A program made the translations under genes and the position numbers. A DNA stretch of 64,000 bases from Luteirhabdus salina (GTDB lineage: Bacteria > Bacteroidota > Bacteroidia > Flavobacteriales > Flavobacteriaceae), in the NCBI GenBank assembly GCA_025384855.1, contig JALAHT010000002.1, positions 62,001-126,000 on the forward strand, read 5' to 3'. Positions 1 to 8,978 of this stretch are shown here, piece by piece (position 1 is the stretch's first letter; every line of letters begins with the position of its first letter). The notes under the pieces were generated by a model that worked only from the letters and a program-made list of their open reading frames with translations, was not told the DNA's origin and searched no databases.

Positions 1-22
1 TTTGGAGCGATGAACCGTAAGA

Positions 23-1360
23 TTACTCGTCCTTATTCATCAATTCCCGAATCTTGCGCTCTTCCCAGTCCTTACCCAGGAAAGGGTTCCAGTTGAACAC
101 CTCGATGGCGTGACCGGCTACTCCTAGTCCCCAACCTCCAATCGGGAACATCGCCCATGGAAAGCTGGTACCCGATATGTAGTTCAAATAAATAAAAACT
201 GGAACAAAACATAGGTAAATGGTGAAATGGATGTAGAAGCCCTTCAATTTCTCGACCTTTTCCTTAGCGCGTTCGTAACGTTTCTCTGAGATGAATTCGT
301 CGGCTCGCGGACGAACAATCGCTTCTTTCGTTAGAAGTGGTAATTGAACCTTAAAATGTGTTCCTTGTTGTCCGACATGTACAGGGCGATTGGTTAACAA
401 TCCATACCGTTTATGAATGTTTTGAAGGCCGACCCCACTGCTTTCTTTTACCACTTGTTTGGGTTGAAAGTTGTTTTCAATCGTTAATGCGCCATCTTTT
501 TCGGTAATGGTAATATGGAGCTTTTTTGAAGGTGTTACCTGATTATGTTTCACGGCATTTTCGAGCAGCAATTGTAAGGATAGCGGCACTACTTTCGCTT
601 CAGGGTTTTCCAAGGTTTCAGGTGGTGAATAAACGATGCTATCCTCGAAGCGCATCTTCAACAGTGACATATACAGGGAGGCAAAACGCAATTCTTCTTC
701 CAACGTCACCAATTGTTTGTTTTTCTGTTCCAATACATAACGATACACTTTTGAAAGTGAGGTCGTAAACTTCGTGGCGGCATCTGGATTCTCTTCAATT
801 AAACTTGTCAGTACATTTAAGCTATTAAAAAGAAAATGCGGGTCCAACTGGTTCTTTAAGGCATCGAACTGGGCCGAAGCAGTACCGGCGATGATCTTTT
901 GTTCCTTAACCTTTCGCTCCTGATTAAATTTATAGTAGTAAAACGCATAGAAAATACTGGCTACGACCATCGAAATGATAAAGGAAACCAAGTAATAGTC
1001 TAAGCGCTGATCGCTTAAGAATTCCATGACCGGTTGACCATAGAAAACGACATCAACCAAAAATCGAAGTAGAAAAATGGCAAGTAATGTGACCGTGATA
1101 TTGCCAAGAATTGCTTTCCAAAGATTCTTGAATTTGAAAATAAGATTCTTATAGCGATCCAAGACATAGAATATGACCACAGCGTTCGCCATATACAAGA
1201 CCACCGAATAGAGCTGATTATACAACAATTTAATCAGGAATTCCTTTCCAGAATCGATGCGATCGCCATTCAGATATTGAATAACACCTAACACAATAAA
1301 AATGAGCAGGCCCACAAAAAAGGCCTTGCCCACTTCCTTAAAAAATCGAGTAACGGTCAT
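23..1360 (-). CDS. LytS-family sensor histidine kinase with C-terminal 2TM domain
   Basis: This is a 445-residue inner-membrane sensor kinase. The N-terminal part has about four hydrophobic segments (near residues 15-33, 50-66, 85-103 and 125-143). A His_kinase domain follows, with the phospho-acceptor in QLDPHFLFNSLN near residue 173 and the N-box LLLENAVKHN, then a short HATPase region ending in GVGLQNIHKRYG. The last 80 residues form a 2TM domain (ISEKRYERAKEKVEKLKGF, then two hydrophobic stretches). Kinases of this family normally phosphorylate a LytTR response regulator. None is visible here, but the gene ends 22 bases from the window edge, so the partner may lie just outside. Its ATG overlaps the stop of the preceding gene by one base (TAATG), so translation is probably coupled. 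The signal sensed is unknown. Confidence 0.9.
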   Translation of the reverse strand: MTVTRFFKEVGKAFFVGLLIFIVLGVIQYLNGDRIDSGKEFLIKLLYNQLYSVVLYMANAVVIFYVLDRYKNLIFKFKNLWKAILGNITVTLLAIFLLRFLVDVVFYGQPVMEFLSDQRLDYYLVSFIISMVVASIFYAFYYYKFNQERKVKEQKIIAGTASAQFDALKNQLDPHFLFNSLNVLTSLIEENPDAATKFTTSLSKVYRYVLEQKNKQLVTLEEELRFASLYMSLLKMRFEDSIVYSPPETLENPEAKVVPLSLQLLLENAVKHNQVTPSKKLHITITEKDGALTIENNFQPKQVVKESSGVGLQNIHKRYGLLTNRPVHVGQQGTHFKVQLPLLTKEAIVRPRADEFISEKRYERAKEKVEKLKGFYIHFTIYLCFVPVFIYLNYISGTSFPWAMFPIGGWGLGVAGHAIEVFNWNPFLGKDWEERKIRELMNKDE

Positions 1361-1983
1361 TATTTACAGTACATTTCTAATACTTCTGGAGCTCTTTCGG
1401 CACCATAGGAAGGATAAAACTGACCTTCCGGCTCAAAGGTAGCAAAAAGATCGATGGCTCTTTGAATGTCCTTGCAGTACGGATCTAGCGGCTGACCAAA
1501 ATACTTGGCGCTACCGATTTCCCATTCTGCCTTCGCCAAAATAAAGATAGGGTTCTCAGGGGAAATGGCTATTGCCTTTTCATATAGCTGTGTTACTTTT
1601 CCGGCGTACTTCATTCCGTATTTTTGCCCGTCGTATGCTATCCAGGCCGTATAGTACAATGCCTCTAAGGTCATTACATACGGATTGTTATCGGAATTGG
1701 TCTTGGCATCGTTCAAAAAGTTCAGCGCCGTTTCAAGCTTTGCTTTTAATGCGGTTTCGTCCTTCTCGTTAAAACTCTGAAGAATATAGATTTGCGATGC
1801 ATAGTAATACGGCAACCATTTGTCGCTTTCTGCATTTCCGATACGTTCGAAAAGATTGGCCGCTTCCAGAGGCTTGTTTTCCTGCCAAAGCTCAAAGGCT
1901 TTTTGCATACCTTTTTCGTATTGGTTCTGAGCAACACCTGTAAAAGTGAAGAGGCAGATTGCGATCGTGATAATGGTTTTCAT
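1360..1983 (-). CDS. exported TPR-like protein
   Basis: The product has 207 residues and starts with a Sec signal peptide (MKTIITIAICLFTFTGVAQ), so it is likely periplasmic. The rest is helical with TPR-like character: blocks such as YEKGMQKAFELWQENKPLEAANLFERI and a later segment ending YEKAIAISPENP look like repeat helices. No catalytic motif is visible. It is the third gene of a tight minus-strand operon (DUF2141, 36-residue peptide, this gene, LytS kinase) and overlaps the kinase by one base. A role feeding the kinase or acting in the same envelope response is inferred from position only. Confidence 0.75.
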   Translation of the reverse strand: MKTIITIAICLFTFTGVAQNQYEKGMQKAFELWQENKPLEAANLFERIGNAESDKWLPYYYASQIYILQSFNEKDETALKAKLETALNFLNDAKTNSDNNPYVMTLEALYYTAWIAYDGQKYGMKYAGKVTQLYEKAIAISPENPIFILAKAEWEIGSAKYFGQPLDPYCKDIQRAIDLFATFEPEGQFYPSYGAERAPEVLEMYCK

Positions 1984-1989
1984 AGTGTT

Positions 1990-2100
1990 TTAGTTTGAAA
2001 GTTGAAGAATGATCCCGCCCACCAGTAGTAAAATGCTTGAAAGCAGGGCTATTTTGAATGTTTTTTGTGTTCCGAATTTGCGTAATAGAATACCTAACAT
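1990..2100 (-). CDS. small single-span membrane peptide (36 residues)
   Basis: A complete 36-codon frame runs from an ATG at 2100 to a TAA at 1990-1992. The product begins MLGILLRKFGTQKTFKIA, then has one hydrophobic stretch (ALLSSILLLVGGIILQL) and ends SN, with positive residues before the span as expected for a small inner-membrane protein. The ATG lies two bases after the stop codon of the DUF2141 gene, and the stop lies six bases before the next start, which fits an operon gene better than a gap. I do not recognise a family. It could still be chance, because the frame is short. Confidence 0.55.
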   Translation of the reverse strand: MLGILLRKFGTQKTFKIALLSSILLLVGGIILQLSN

Positions 2101-2102
2101 GG

Positions 2103-2516
2103 TTATAGTTTTATATCGATTGCTTTGGTTTCGCCGTTTGCGATGGTGAATTTAGCATCCTTCCATTTCGGTGGTCCGAAGAATCCTTTAGCTCCATTGG
2201 AACATCCGTAATCTTCTGAAGGCATAATGCCCATCATCATATCGAGTTTATCATTGTCATTTTCGTCGTGATAGCACGAAATGGCATACGTGCCATCAGG
2301 CACATCGGTGAATGTTACCGTTGCTTCTTCATCTGAAATGACCGAGCCGCGTGTCATAAATTCACTATTCAGAAACTGACCTTCAGAATTGTATAATCCA
2401 ACCTTAACGGTTCCTTTGTCGTTGTTGAAATTGTGCATCGATACGGTAATGGTGTTCTGCGCCTGTAGCATAAAAGCTGAAAATAAATTGGCTATGGTCG
2501 TAATAATGGTTTGCAT
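2103..2516 (-). CDS. DUF2141 domain exported protein
   Basis: The product has 137 residues with an N-terminal signal peptide (MQTIITTIANLFSAFMLQAQ) and a DUF2141 domain covering the rest. Typical family features are visible: KGTVKVGLYNSEGQFL near residue 35, VTFTDVPDGTYAISCYHDENDNDKLD near residue 70, and MGIMPSEDYGCSNGA before the end. The family is a periplasmic or secreted beta-sandwich of unknown role. This is the first gene of the operon that ends in the LytS kinase. The 375-base stretch upstream carries heptad repeats instead of another gene. Confidence 0.85.
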   Translation of the reverse strand: MQTIITTIANLFSAFMLQAQNTITVSMHNFNNDKGTVKVGLYNSEGQFLNSEFMTRGSVISDEEATVTFTDVPDGTYAISCYHDENDNDKLDMMMGIMPSEDYGCSNGAKGFFGPPKWKDAKFTIANGETKAIDIKL

Positions 2517-2640
2517 GGTTGCGATTTTTAAGATTCGTTTGGTTTTTAATGTTGATTCAAATGTCCTGATAAAGACGGGCTTTTTAAAAACTGATATACT
2601 GAATTGTCATATTGGATGGATGAATTGTAATGGTTAGTTA

Positions 2641-2775
2641 GTAGTCGGTAGTCGGTAGTCGGTAGTCGGTAGTCGGTAGTCGGTAGTCGGTAGTCGGTAG
2701 TCGGTAGTCGGTGGAATTTAAAATTTGGTATTTGGTATTTGGGATTTAAGTGCTGGGTGCTGGATTGCTGCCCGC
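2641..2775. repeat. heptanucleotide array, unit GTAGTCG then degenerate heptads
   Basis: Positions 2641-2710 are ten perfect copies of GTAGTCG. Without losing phase, the next bases continue as other seven-base words: TTGGTAT twice, TTGGGAT, TTAAGTG, CTGGGTG, CTGGATT. The array occupies most of the gene-free stretch 2517-2891, whose remainder holds no supported gene apart from the second array at 2850-2895. Short frames through it (for example the repeated TDYRLPT peptide on the minus strand) are by-products of the repeat. Confidence 0.95.
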
Positions 2776-2849
2776 CCATACAAAACGCGTATGTGATTTC
2801 AATAGTTTAGGTACGTTCGGGCAAGAATGATGGGTATTGAAAGAAAATA

Positions 2850-2895
2850 TTACTCCCCACTTCCCACTTCCCACTTCCCACTTCCTACTTCCTAC
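2850..2895. repeat. heptanucleotide array, unit CCACTTC
   Basis: Four perfect copies of CCACTTC (2857-2884) are followed by CTACTTC and CTAC. The final CTA at 2892-2894 is the stop codon (TAG on the minus strand) of the TonB-dependent receptor, so the array begins inside the end of that gene. It is the second heptad array in the same intergenic stretch and uses an unrelated word. Confidence 0.92.
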
Positions 2896-5057
2896 AAATT
2901 ATCCAACTGATTATCACGCTTATCATCACTTATCGTCCAGAAGAATCCCACGAAGAAGAATTGATCGGCAGCGGGACGTAACGTTCTACGGTCGAAGGTA
3001 CCGGCCGGATTCGGCGTGTTGGCATATTGATAGCCGTTTACGTTGCGGAAGCCCAAAGCGTTCTGGACAGAAAAATACAATATCTTCTGTTGTGATAGTA
3101 GGTACGCCCAATTCAGGCTTATATTGTTATACGATTTTGTTTGTTGTTGAAGAAAGCCGGACTCGTTTGGATTGGTATAGTTTCTGCCACTTCCGTATTG
3201 GTAGCTAAACCCCACCTGACTTCTCCAATCATCGATCCAATATTTACCTACTACTGAAAGATTGTGCTCGTTGGCAAAGGGCGGTCGCGCAGCGGTCGGG
3301 TAGTTACGGTACTTCCGCTCGCTATCCAAATAGGAGTAGCTAATCCAATAGTCAAAGTTTTTAATCGATTTATTATCACGCCAAAACAAATCTAATCCCT
3401 GGGCATAGCCATCACCCCCATTTTCGAACGTATCGCCCAATGTGGGCATTTCAGAACTGAAAGTGACTAAGTTCGCGTAGTCTTTTCGGTAAAGCTCCGC
3501 GCGGAAGATCCGATTGTCGGCTACATATTGGTAGTTAAGGATATAATGCTGTGTTTTTCGTGCCTCTAAATCTTGTTCGAACTTTAGAATATCCTGATTT
3601 GGCTGCTGGTAGAAATCGCCATAGGCTACGGAAATCTGTCCATTTTTTGATGTTTTATATGCAAGGGAAGCCCTGGGTGAAACCGTCGCTTGATCGAACA
3701 GCGGACTATATTCACTACGCAGGCCGAGCTTCACCGCAAACTTTCTTGAAAAGGTGAGGTCGGTTTCAGCAAAAAGCGCCGATATATCGTTTTGGTATCC
3801 GTAGGATGCTTGAAAATTAGGGTCTTGAAATTGCTCCTCGAAATCGGAAAGAAATTGTTCCCCACCTAAATAAAGCTTCACCCTGCTGTTGAAACGTTTC
3901 TTCAACTTCACCTTCATGTGTGCCGAATGGTTCGTATTAGTTACATCGCCATCCATCACCTTGATGTCATTGATGGCATATGTATAGCTTCCACCAGCCA
4001 ATAGATTCCAGGTATCGCTCAATTCACCTTCATAACTGGCATTGGTATACAGATTGTTATTGTTCAACTTAAAATATAAGCCTTCAGAAAGGTTGATGTC
4101 CTCTTGCGTCAGCGCAAAACGCGTCGCATCGAACGCTGCATACCACTTCAACATCCCGTTTTTCATCTTTTTCCGAAACACGCCTTCCCCGGCAAAGGCC
4201 TCAAAGGGTTTCTCCCAATCATTGCGATCCGGAAACGCTGCCACATAGGGTGCCAAATTGATGTAGGAAGCGTTGATGCTAAGCGATGTATCGCCCCAAA
4301 TTTGCGTATTCCCCAGCCCTGCTCCGACCGTCATTATAGAAATATCGGTCTTCTCTTGGTCTGGTTCATCTACTGTATTCAATAACAAAACAGAGGAAAG
4401 CGCCTGGCCATATTCAGCTGAATACCCACCTGTAGAAAAAGTAATCCCATCGAAGAGAAACGGACTATATCGTCCGCGCGACGGAATATTATTCGTAGTT
4501 GGTGTATAAGGCGTGAATACACGAATACCATCGATAAACACTTGGGTTTCTCCAGCGTCACCTCCACGGACGAACAGTCGACCGTCTTCAGCAACAGTCG
4601 TGGTTCCGGGAAGTGTTTGCAATGCTCCGACAAAATCGCCCAACGCACTGGCGGTGGTCACCACATCTAACGGCTTCAACACTGAAACCTTACTATTATC
4701 GCTGGCTTCAAACGTTCCGGCAGAAAGCACTACGGTATCCAAGGTGTTCAAATCTTCCTTTAAAATGATGGTCAATCCCTTCATTTCGGAAATCAAGCCA
4801 ACTTTCCGATAGGGTTCAAAGGAAATAAAAGAGATAACAAGTGTGTAGGTGCCCTCTTCAGAAGTTTCAAAAGAAAAAGTTCCATCCTCAGTTGTGGTAG
4901 CACCATCGTAGGTACCTTCCAGATACACATTGGCACCCATTATTGGATTTCCGTTGGCTTGGGTAACCACTCCCGAAACAGTATGCTGCGCGGAAGAAGT
5001 GAAACTGAATAAAACTGCTATTAAAAAAAACAAGTAAGGTTGGTAGTGCTGAAACAT
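2892..5057 (-). CDS. TonB-dependent outer-membrane receptor
   Basis: I place the start at the ATG at 5057, giving 721 residues, because it opens a clear signal peptide (MFQHYQPYLFFLIAVLFSFTSSAQ); a frame open a further 32 codons upstream lacks one. After the signal peptide comes a carboxypeptidase-regulatory-like beta domain (VSGVVTQANGNPIMGANVYL), then the plug (LFVRGGDAGETQVFIDGIRV) and a beta-barrel rich in aromatic residues. Receptors of this kind take up a bound substrate through the outer membrane using TonB. No SusD partner is next to it, so a polysaccharide locus is not indicated and the substrate is unknown. Its stop codon sits in a heptad repeat. Confidence 0.9.
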   Translation of the reverse strand: MFQHYQPYLFFLIAVLFSFTSSAQHTVSGVVTQANGNPIMGANVYLEGTYDGATTTEDGTFSFETSEEGTYTLVISFISFEPYRKVGLISEMKGLTIILKEDLNTLDTVVLSAGTFEASDNSKVSVLKPLDVVTTASALGDFVGALQTLPGTTTVAEDGRLFVRGGDAGETQVFIDGIRVFTPYTPTTNNIPSRGRYSPFLFDGITFSTGGYSAEYGQALSSVLLLNTVDEPDQEKTDISIMTVGAGLGNTQIWGDTSLSINASYINLAPYVAAFPDRNDWEKPFEAFAGEGVFRKKMKNGMLKWYAAFDATRFALTQEDINLSEGLYFKLNNNNLYTNASYEGELSDTWNLLAGGSYTYAINDIKVMDGDVTNTNHSAHMKVKLKKRFNSRVKLYLGGEQFLSDFEEQFQDPNFQASYGYQNDISALFAETDLTFSRKFAVKLGLRSEYSPLFDQATVSPRASLAYKTSKNGQISVAYGDFYQQPNQDILKFEQDLEARKTQHYILNYQYVADNRIFRAELYRKDYANLVTFSSEMPTLGDTFENGGDGYAQGLDLFWRDNKSIKNFDYWISYSYLDSERKYRNYPTAARPPFANEHNLSVVGKYWIDDWRSQVGFSYQYGSGRNYTNPNESGFLQQQTKSYNNISLNWAYLLSQQKILYFSVQNALGFRNVNGYQYANTPNPAGTFDRRTLRPAADQFFFVGFFWTISDDKRDNQLDNL

Positions 5058-5222
5058 GGTTATCGTTTTTGTTGACACAAAGGTGAAGTGACCATGCCCT
5101 ATTTCATAAAAAAACCTACTCAACTGTCGGATTCGATCCCCAAATTGTAGCACATCAATTATAACGTTTCTTTAGAGTCCTGCATTTTTTAATTTTGCTA
5201 TCTTGAACCCAAACAACCGATA

Positions 5223-5819
5223 ATGACCAATAGTGAAAAAGTGGATGCTTATATCAAAAAGCATTCGAAATGGAGCGACAAACTTCAGCAGCTACGCGAA
5301 GCGCTCCTACAGACCAAACTTACCGAAGAGGTGAAGTGGGGTGCTCCTACCTATACCTACGATGGTGATATCGTAGTGGGAATAGCGGGGTTTAAAAACC
5401 ATTATGCTTTATGGTTTCATCAGGGGGTATTCCTGAAGGACCCTGAAAAGGTTCTCATTACAGCTAAAGGCGGAAATGCCAAAGCGATGCGGCAATGGCG
5501 TTTTGAGGAAGGTGACAGCATCGATACGGCAATGGTGAAAAAGTATGCTGAGGAAGCCATCGCCAATTCGAAGGCTGGAAAAAAAGTAAAACCTGCCAAT
5601 AAAAAAGGGGTCAACATTCCACCGCTACTGAAAAAAGCCCTTTCTGAAGACAATAAACTAAAAAAAGCATTTTCAAATCTTACGCCCGGAAAACAACGTG
5701 AATACGCCGACCATATAGGAAGTGCCAAACAGGAAGCAACTCGAAAGCGGAGGTTAGATAAAGCTGTTCCGATGATCTTAAACGGCAAGGGACTATACGA
5801 TAAATACAAGGACTGCTAA
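5223..5819 (+). CDS. YdeI/OmpD-associated family protein with DUF1801-like domain
   Basis: The product has 198 residues and no signal peptide. The first 110 residues match the DUF1801 fold (VKWGAPTYTYDGDIVVGIAG, then HYALWFHQGVFL). The C-terminal part carries the lysine-rich YdeI tail: IPPLLKKALSEDNKLKKAF, then LTPGKQREYADHIGSAK and EATRKRRLDKAV. It is a cytoplasmic protein of unknown biochemical role. Its TAA is followed directly by the ATG of the cyclase gene at 5820, so the two are probably co-transcribed. A second YdeI-type gene lies at 23060. Confidence 0.85.
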   Translation: MTNSEKVDAYIKKHSKWSDKLQQLREALLQTKLTEEVKWGAPTYTYDGDIVVGIAGFKNHYALWFHQGVFLKDPEKVLITAKGGNAKAMRQWRFEEGDSIDTAMVKKYAEEAIANSKAGKKVKPANKKGVNIPPLLKKALSEDNKLKKAFSNLTPGKQREYADHIGSAKQEATRKRRLDKAVPMILNGKGLYDKYKDC

Positions 5820-6929
5820 ATGAAGATTCGTTTTAGACGATACACCTTGCGACAACTTTGGTTTTACGCTCGTCGCGCGTTTTGGATTTTGATCTCTTGG
5901 GTCATTATCGCCAATATTATTTTCTTTTATGAATTCTTTACACTGGCTAGCAATGACATCCTTAGCTCAGCATTCGATTTTAGGCAAGCCTTTACCGCAA
6001 ACCTTCTATTTTCGGTAACAGCAGGTATAATTGGTGGAATTATTACCATCAATTTAATGGCGCGTTGGCTTCGAAAACATGCCTTTTGGAAGGCACTGCT
6101 CTACATTATTATTACCTATATCATAACCGCCTTATTGGTAAGCGTGGTGGGTGCGCTGTATTATTATAGTGAAGAATACGGCCTACCCTTTTATCACTCG
6201 GACGTAATGGATGAGCTGTGGGTTTTCTTTGGCACTTGGCTCTTTCTAAAAAATTTTATCATCTGGCTGTTTATCGTCATTGGTACCCTAATCGTATTGA
6301 TGGTAAATGACAAATACGGCCCCGGTGTGTTTGTTGATTATCTGTTGGGACGCTATTTTCACCCGAAACATGAGCGGCGCATCTTTATGTTTGCCGATAT
6401 CCGAAATGCGACGGGTATTGCCGAGGAGTTGGGTGAAGAAAAATACTTCAACTTTTTAAAGGATTTCTTCGCCGATATTGCCCCTGCCATTGTGCAAACC
6501 CGTGGTGAAGTATATCAATATGTGGGTGATGAAGTAGTGGTATCCTGGAAGATGAACTTAGGATTAAAATCCGGAAATGCCATTCGTTGCTACTATCAGA
6601 TGCAGAAAAGCATCAGCTACCGTTCCAGGCGATACAAGAAAAAGTATGGTATAGTACCTGAATTCAAGGTTGGATATCACTTTGGAAATGTAATGGTAGG
6701 TGAAATCGGTCAAATTAAACGCGACATAGCCTTTTCGGGCGATGTGTTGAATACCACCTCTAGGATTCAGGAGATGTGTAACAAGCTAAATGTGAACATC
6801 CTAGCTTCTGAACAATTCGCAAATGTTGCCTACAAACTTCCAAAAGGTGTTGAAAAAAAGAAACTGACCGATAGCTTGCTACGTGGTAAAAGTGAAGAAA
6901 TCGGATTGGTAACGTATATCAAAGAATAA
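5820..6929 (+). CDS. membrane-anchored class III adenylate/guanylate cyclase
   Basis: The protein has 369 residues. Residues 1-160 hold about four membrane spans, and the C-terminal 180 residues form a class III cyclase domain. The first metal-binding aspartate is in FADIRNATG (near residue 192) and the second in YVGDEVVVSW (near 235). The asparagine and arginine that stabilise the transition state are in VLNTTSRIQEM. The catalytic set therefore looks complete, and the product should be cAMP or cGMP; which one is not readable by eye. It starts right after the YdeI gene and its TAA overlaps the rlmH ATG by one base. No cyclic-nucleotide receptor gene is in the window. Confidence 0.88.
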   Translation: MKIRFRRYTLRQLWFYARRAFWILISWVIIANIIFFYEFFTLASNDILSSAFDFRQAFTANLLFSVTAGIIGGIITINLMARWLRKHAFWKALLYIIITYIITALLVSVVGALYYYSEEYGLPFYHSDVMDELWVFFGTWLFLKNFIIWLFIVIGTLIVLMVNDKYGPGVFVDYLLGRYFHPKHERRIFMFADIRNATGIAEELGEEKYFNFLKDFFADIAPAIVQTRGEVYQYVGDEVVVSWKMNLGLKSGNAIRCYYQMQKSISYRSRRYKKKYGIVPEFKVGYHFGNVMVGEIGQIKRDIAFSGDVLNTTSRIQEMCNKLNVNILASEQFANVAYKLPKGVEKKKLTDSLLRGKSEEIGLVTYIKE

Positions 6930-7402
6930 TGAACATTAGATTGATTACCATTGGAAAAACCGACGATAAGCGCTTGCGGTCCCTAATCGCGGAGTATGAA
7001 AAGCGACTTCGTCGGTATGTGAAGTTTTCGCTGGAAGAACTGCCCGATATCAAGAATGCAAAAAATCTCAGCGAAGCACAGCAAAAGCAAGCAGAAGGAG
7101 AATTAATTTTAAAAAAGTTAGATCCTTCCGATACGTTGGTTCTTTTAGATGAAAAAGGCAAGCACTATACTTCAGTGAAGTTTGCCAATTTCCTTCAGAA
7201 GAAGATGAATAGTGGGTTAAAGACGTTAGTTTTCGTTATTGGTGGCCCCTACGGCTTTAGTGAAGAAGTTTATACAGCAGCAAAGGGAAAAGTGGCCCTT
7301 TCAGAAATGACTTTTTCACACCAAATGGTGCGTTTGTTTGTAGTTGAGCAAATTTATCGTGGCTTCACCATCCTTCGAAATGAGCCGTATCATCATCGAT
7401 AG
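6929..7402 (+). CDS. rlmH: 23S rRNA (pseudouridine1915-N3)-methyltransferase RlmH
   Basis: At 157 residues it has the normal RlmH length and covers the family end to end. It opens MNIRLITIGKTDDKRLRSLI, and carries the SPOUT-knot SAM-binding region LLDEKGKHYTSVKFANFL and FVIGGPYGFSEEVY, ending EQIYRGFTILRNEPYHHR. It methylates pseudouridine 1915 in helix 69 of 23S rRNA. The start codon overlaps the cyclase stop. Its stop codon directly abuts the stop codon of the convergent pgi gene with no base between. Confidence 0.97.
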   Translation: MNIRLITIGKTDDKRLRSLIAEYEKRLRRYVKFSLEELPDIKNAKNLSEAQQKQAEGELILKKLDPSDTLVLLDEKGKHYTSVKFANFLQKKMNSGLKTLVFVIGGPYGFSEEVYTAAKGKVALSEMTFSHQMVRLFVVEQIYRGFTILRNEPYHHR

Positions 7403-8968
7403 TTATTGAGACACTTTTTCTATTAGCTTTTTGGTAGACGTATTTTGAATGTCTTCATCTTTTTCACCCGATAGCGTATCCAATATGCCTTTAGCTAATT
7501 TTTTACCCAATTCAACGCCCCACTGGTCATAACTGAAAATGTTCCAAATTACACCCTGCACGAATAACTTATGCTCATATATGGCAATGAGACTTCCCAA
7601 AGTTTCCGGGGTAAGACGCTCGATGAGTAAGGTATTACTCGGACGATTACCCTTAAACACCTTAAACTGGTTTTCGACCTCCTTTTCATAGGTACCTTCC
7701 ATTAAAGCCTCACTCTGAGCCAAACAATTTGCGATTAGTTTTTGTTGATGATCGGTATCGCCATACAACGATTCCTTAAAGCAGATAAAGTCTACCGGTA
7801 CTAGCTTTGTCCCTTGGTGAAGCAGCTGGAAAAACGCATGCTGGGCGTTCGTTCCCGTACTTCCCCAAACGATGGTTCCTGTTTGGTAATGCACCTCGTT
7901 TCCATTACGGTCAGTACTTTTACCGTTGCTTTCCATAATAGCTTGCTGTAAATACGGTACTAGTTTCTGCAAGTATTGCGAATACGGCACAACAGCCTCA
8001 GATTCACATTTAAAAAAGTTGTTGTACCACACTGAAATTAGTGCCATCATAACAGGGATATTGTCTTCAAAGGTAGCATATCGAAAATGGTTGTCCATGG
8101 CTTCTGCGCCTTTCAACAATTGTCTGAAGTTCCGATATCCAACCGCACAACAAATCGAAAGTCCCACCGCACTCCAAAGTGAAAAGCGGCCGCCTACCCA
8201 ATCCCAAATCGGAAAAATATTATCCCTTGCAATACCAAAGGTGGCTACAGCCTGAAGATTCGTAGAAACCGAAACAAAATGCTTGGAGACATCTTTTTCT
8301 TCAGCGTTTTCTAAAAACCACTTTCGCACCGTTTGGGCATTGGTCAGGGTTTCCTGTGTTGTAAAGCTTTTGGAAACAATGATGAATAAGGTCGTTTCTG
8401 GATCTACTTGCTTTAAGGTTTCACGAACATGATCGCCTTCCACATTCGAAATAAAGTGAAGATCGAGCTCATTTCGGTAATAGCGCAAGGCTTCACATAC
8501 CATATCGGGACCAAGATCACTTCCCCCGATACCGATATTTACGATGCTCTTTATCCGTTTTCCCGTATACCCTTTCCATTCCCCAGAAATAACTTTCTCA
8601 GAGAAATGTTCCATCTTTCGCAAAGCTTCAGAAACTTCAGGTTTCATGTTATCGAAGTTTCGCAGTTCGGTATGGCCTACCGCTCTTTTTTCGGTTTCGT
8701 TAATCGCTTCCCCTGAAAACTGAGCTTTTATCGCTTCCTTCAGCTTCACTTCATCGGCTAAACGCAGTAATAGTTTCCTTGTCTTTTCTGAAATTCGATT
8801 TTTCGAATAATCCAGGTAAAAATTCCGCCACTCAATATGCATGTTTTCGGCACGATTGTCTTCTTCACGAAAATAATCGACCAAATGATGTTCTTTTGTG
8901 CTCTCGAAGTGAATGGCAAGCTCTTTCCAAGCGGTTGTCTGTAACGGATTTATTTTAGGTATCGCCAT
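7403..8968 (-). CDS. pgi: glucose-6-phosphate isomerase
   Basis: The product has 521 residues and interconverts glucose-6-phosphate and fructose-6-phosphate in the cytoplasm. Both family signatures are present: DWVGGRFSLWSAVGL near residue 250 and GVELGKKLAKGILDTL near the C-terminus. The phosphate-binding loop region IGIGGSDLGPDMV and the catalytic glutamate context QQAIMESNGKS are also visible. It is the last gene of the minus-strand operon pfkA, gap, GlcNAc-kinase-like gene, pgi, and lies ten bases after the kinase gene. Confidence 0.97.
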   Translation of the reverse strand: MAIPKINPLQTTAWKELAIHFESTKEHHLVDYFREEDNRAENMHIEWRNFYLDYSKNRISEKTRKLLLRLADEVKLKEAIKAQFSGEAINETEKRAVGHTELRNFDNMKPEVSEALRKMEHFSEKVISGEWKGYTGKRIKSIVNIGIGGSDLGPDMVCEALRYYRNELDLHFISNVEGDHVRETLKQVDPETTLFIIVSKSFTTQETLTNAQTVRKWFLENAEEKDVSKHFVSVSTNLQAVATFGIARDNIFPIWDWVGGRFSLWSAVGLSICCAVGYRNFRQLLKGAEAMDNHFRYATFEDNIPVMMALISVWYNNFFKCESEAVVPYSQYLQKLVPYLQQAIMESNGKSTDRNGNEVHYQTGTIVWGSTGTNAQHAFFQLLHQGTKLVPVDFICFKESLYGDTDHQQKLIANCLAQSEALMEGTYEKEVENQFKVFKGNRPSNTLLIERLTPETLGSLIAIYEHKLFVQGVIWNIFSYDQWGVELGKKLAKGILDTLSGEKDEDIQNTSTKKLIEKVSQ

Positions 8969-8978
8969 ACGTAGATAG

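Noticed and set aside
2641-2710. CRISPR-like or iteron-like array
   Set aside because: The repeats are seven bases with no spacers, too short for CRISPR, and no replication or cas gene is nearby.
2546-2779. 77-codon open frame on the minus strand with TDYRLPT repeats
   Set aside because: The repeated peptide is only the translation of the GTAGTCG array.
5057-5222. SusCD-type polysaccharide locus around the TonB receptor
   Set aside because: No SusD-like lipoprotein or glycoside hydrolase is adjacent.
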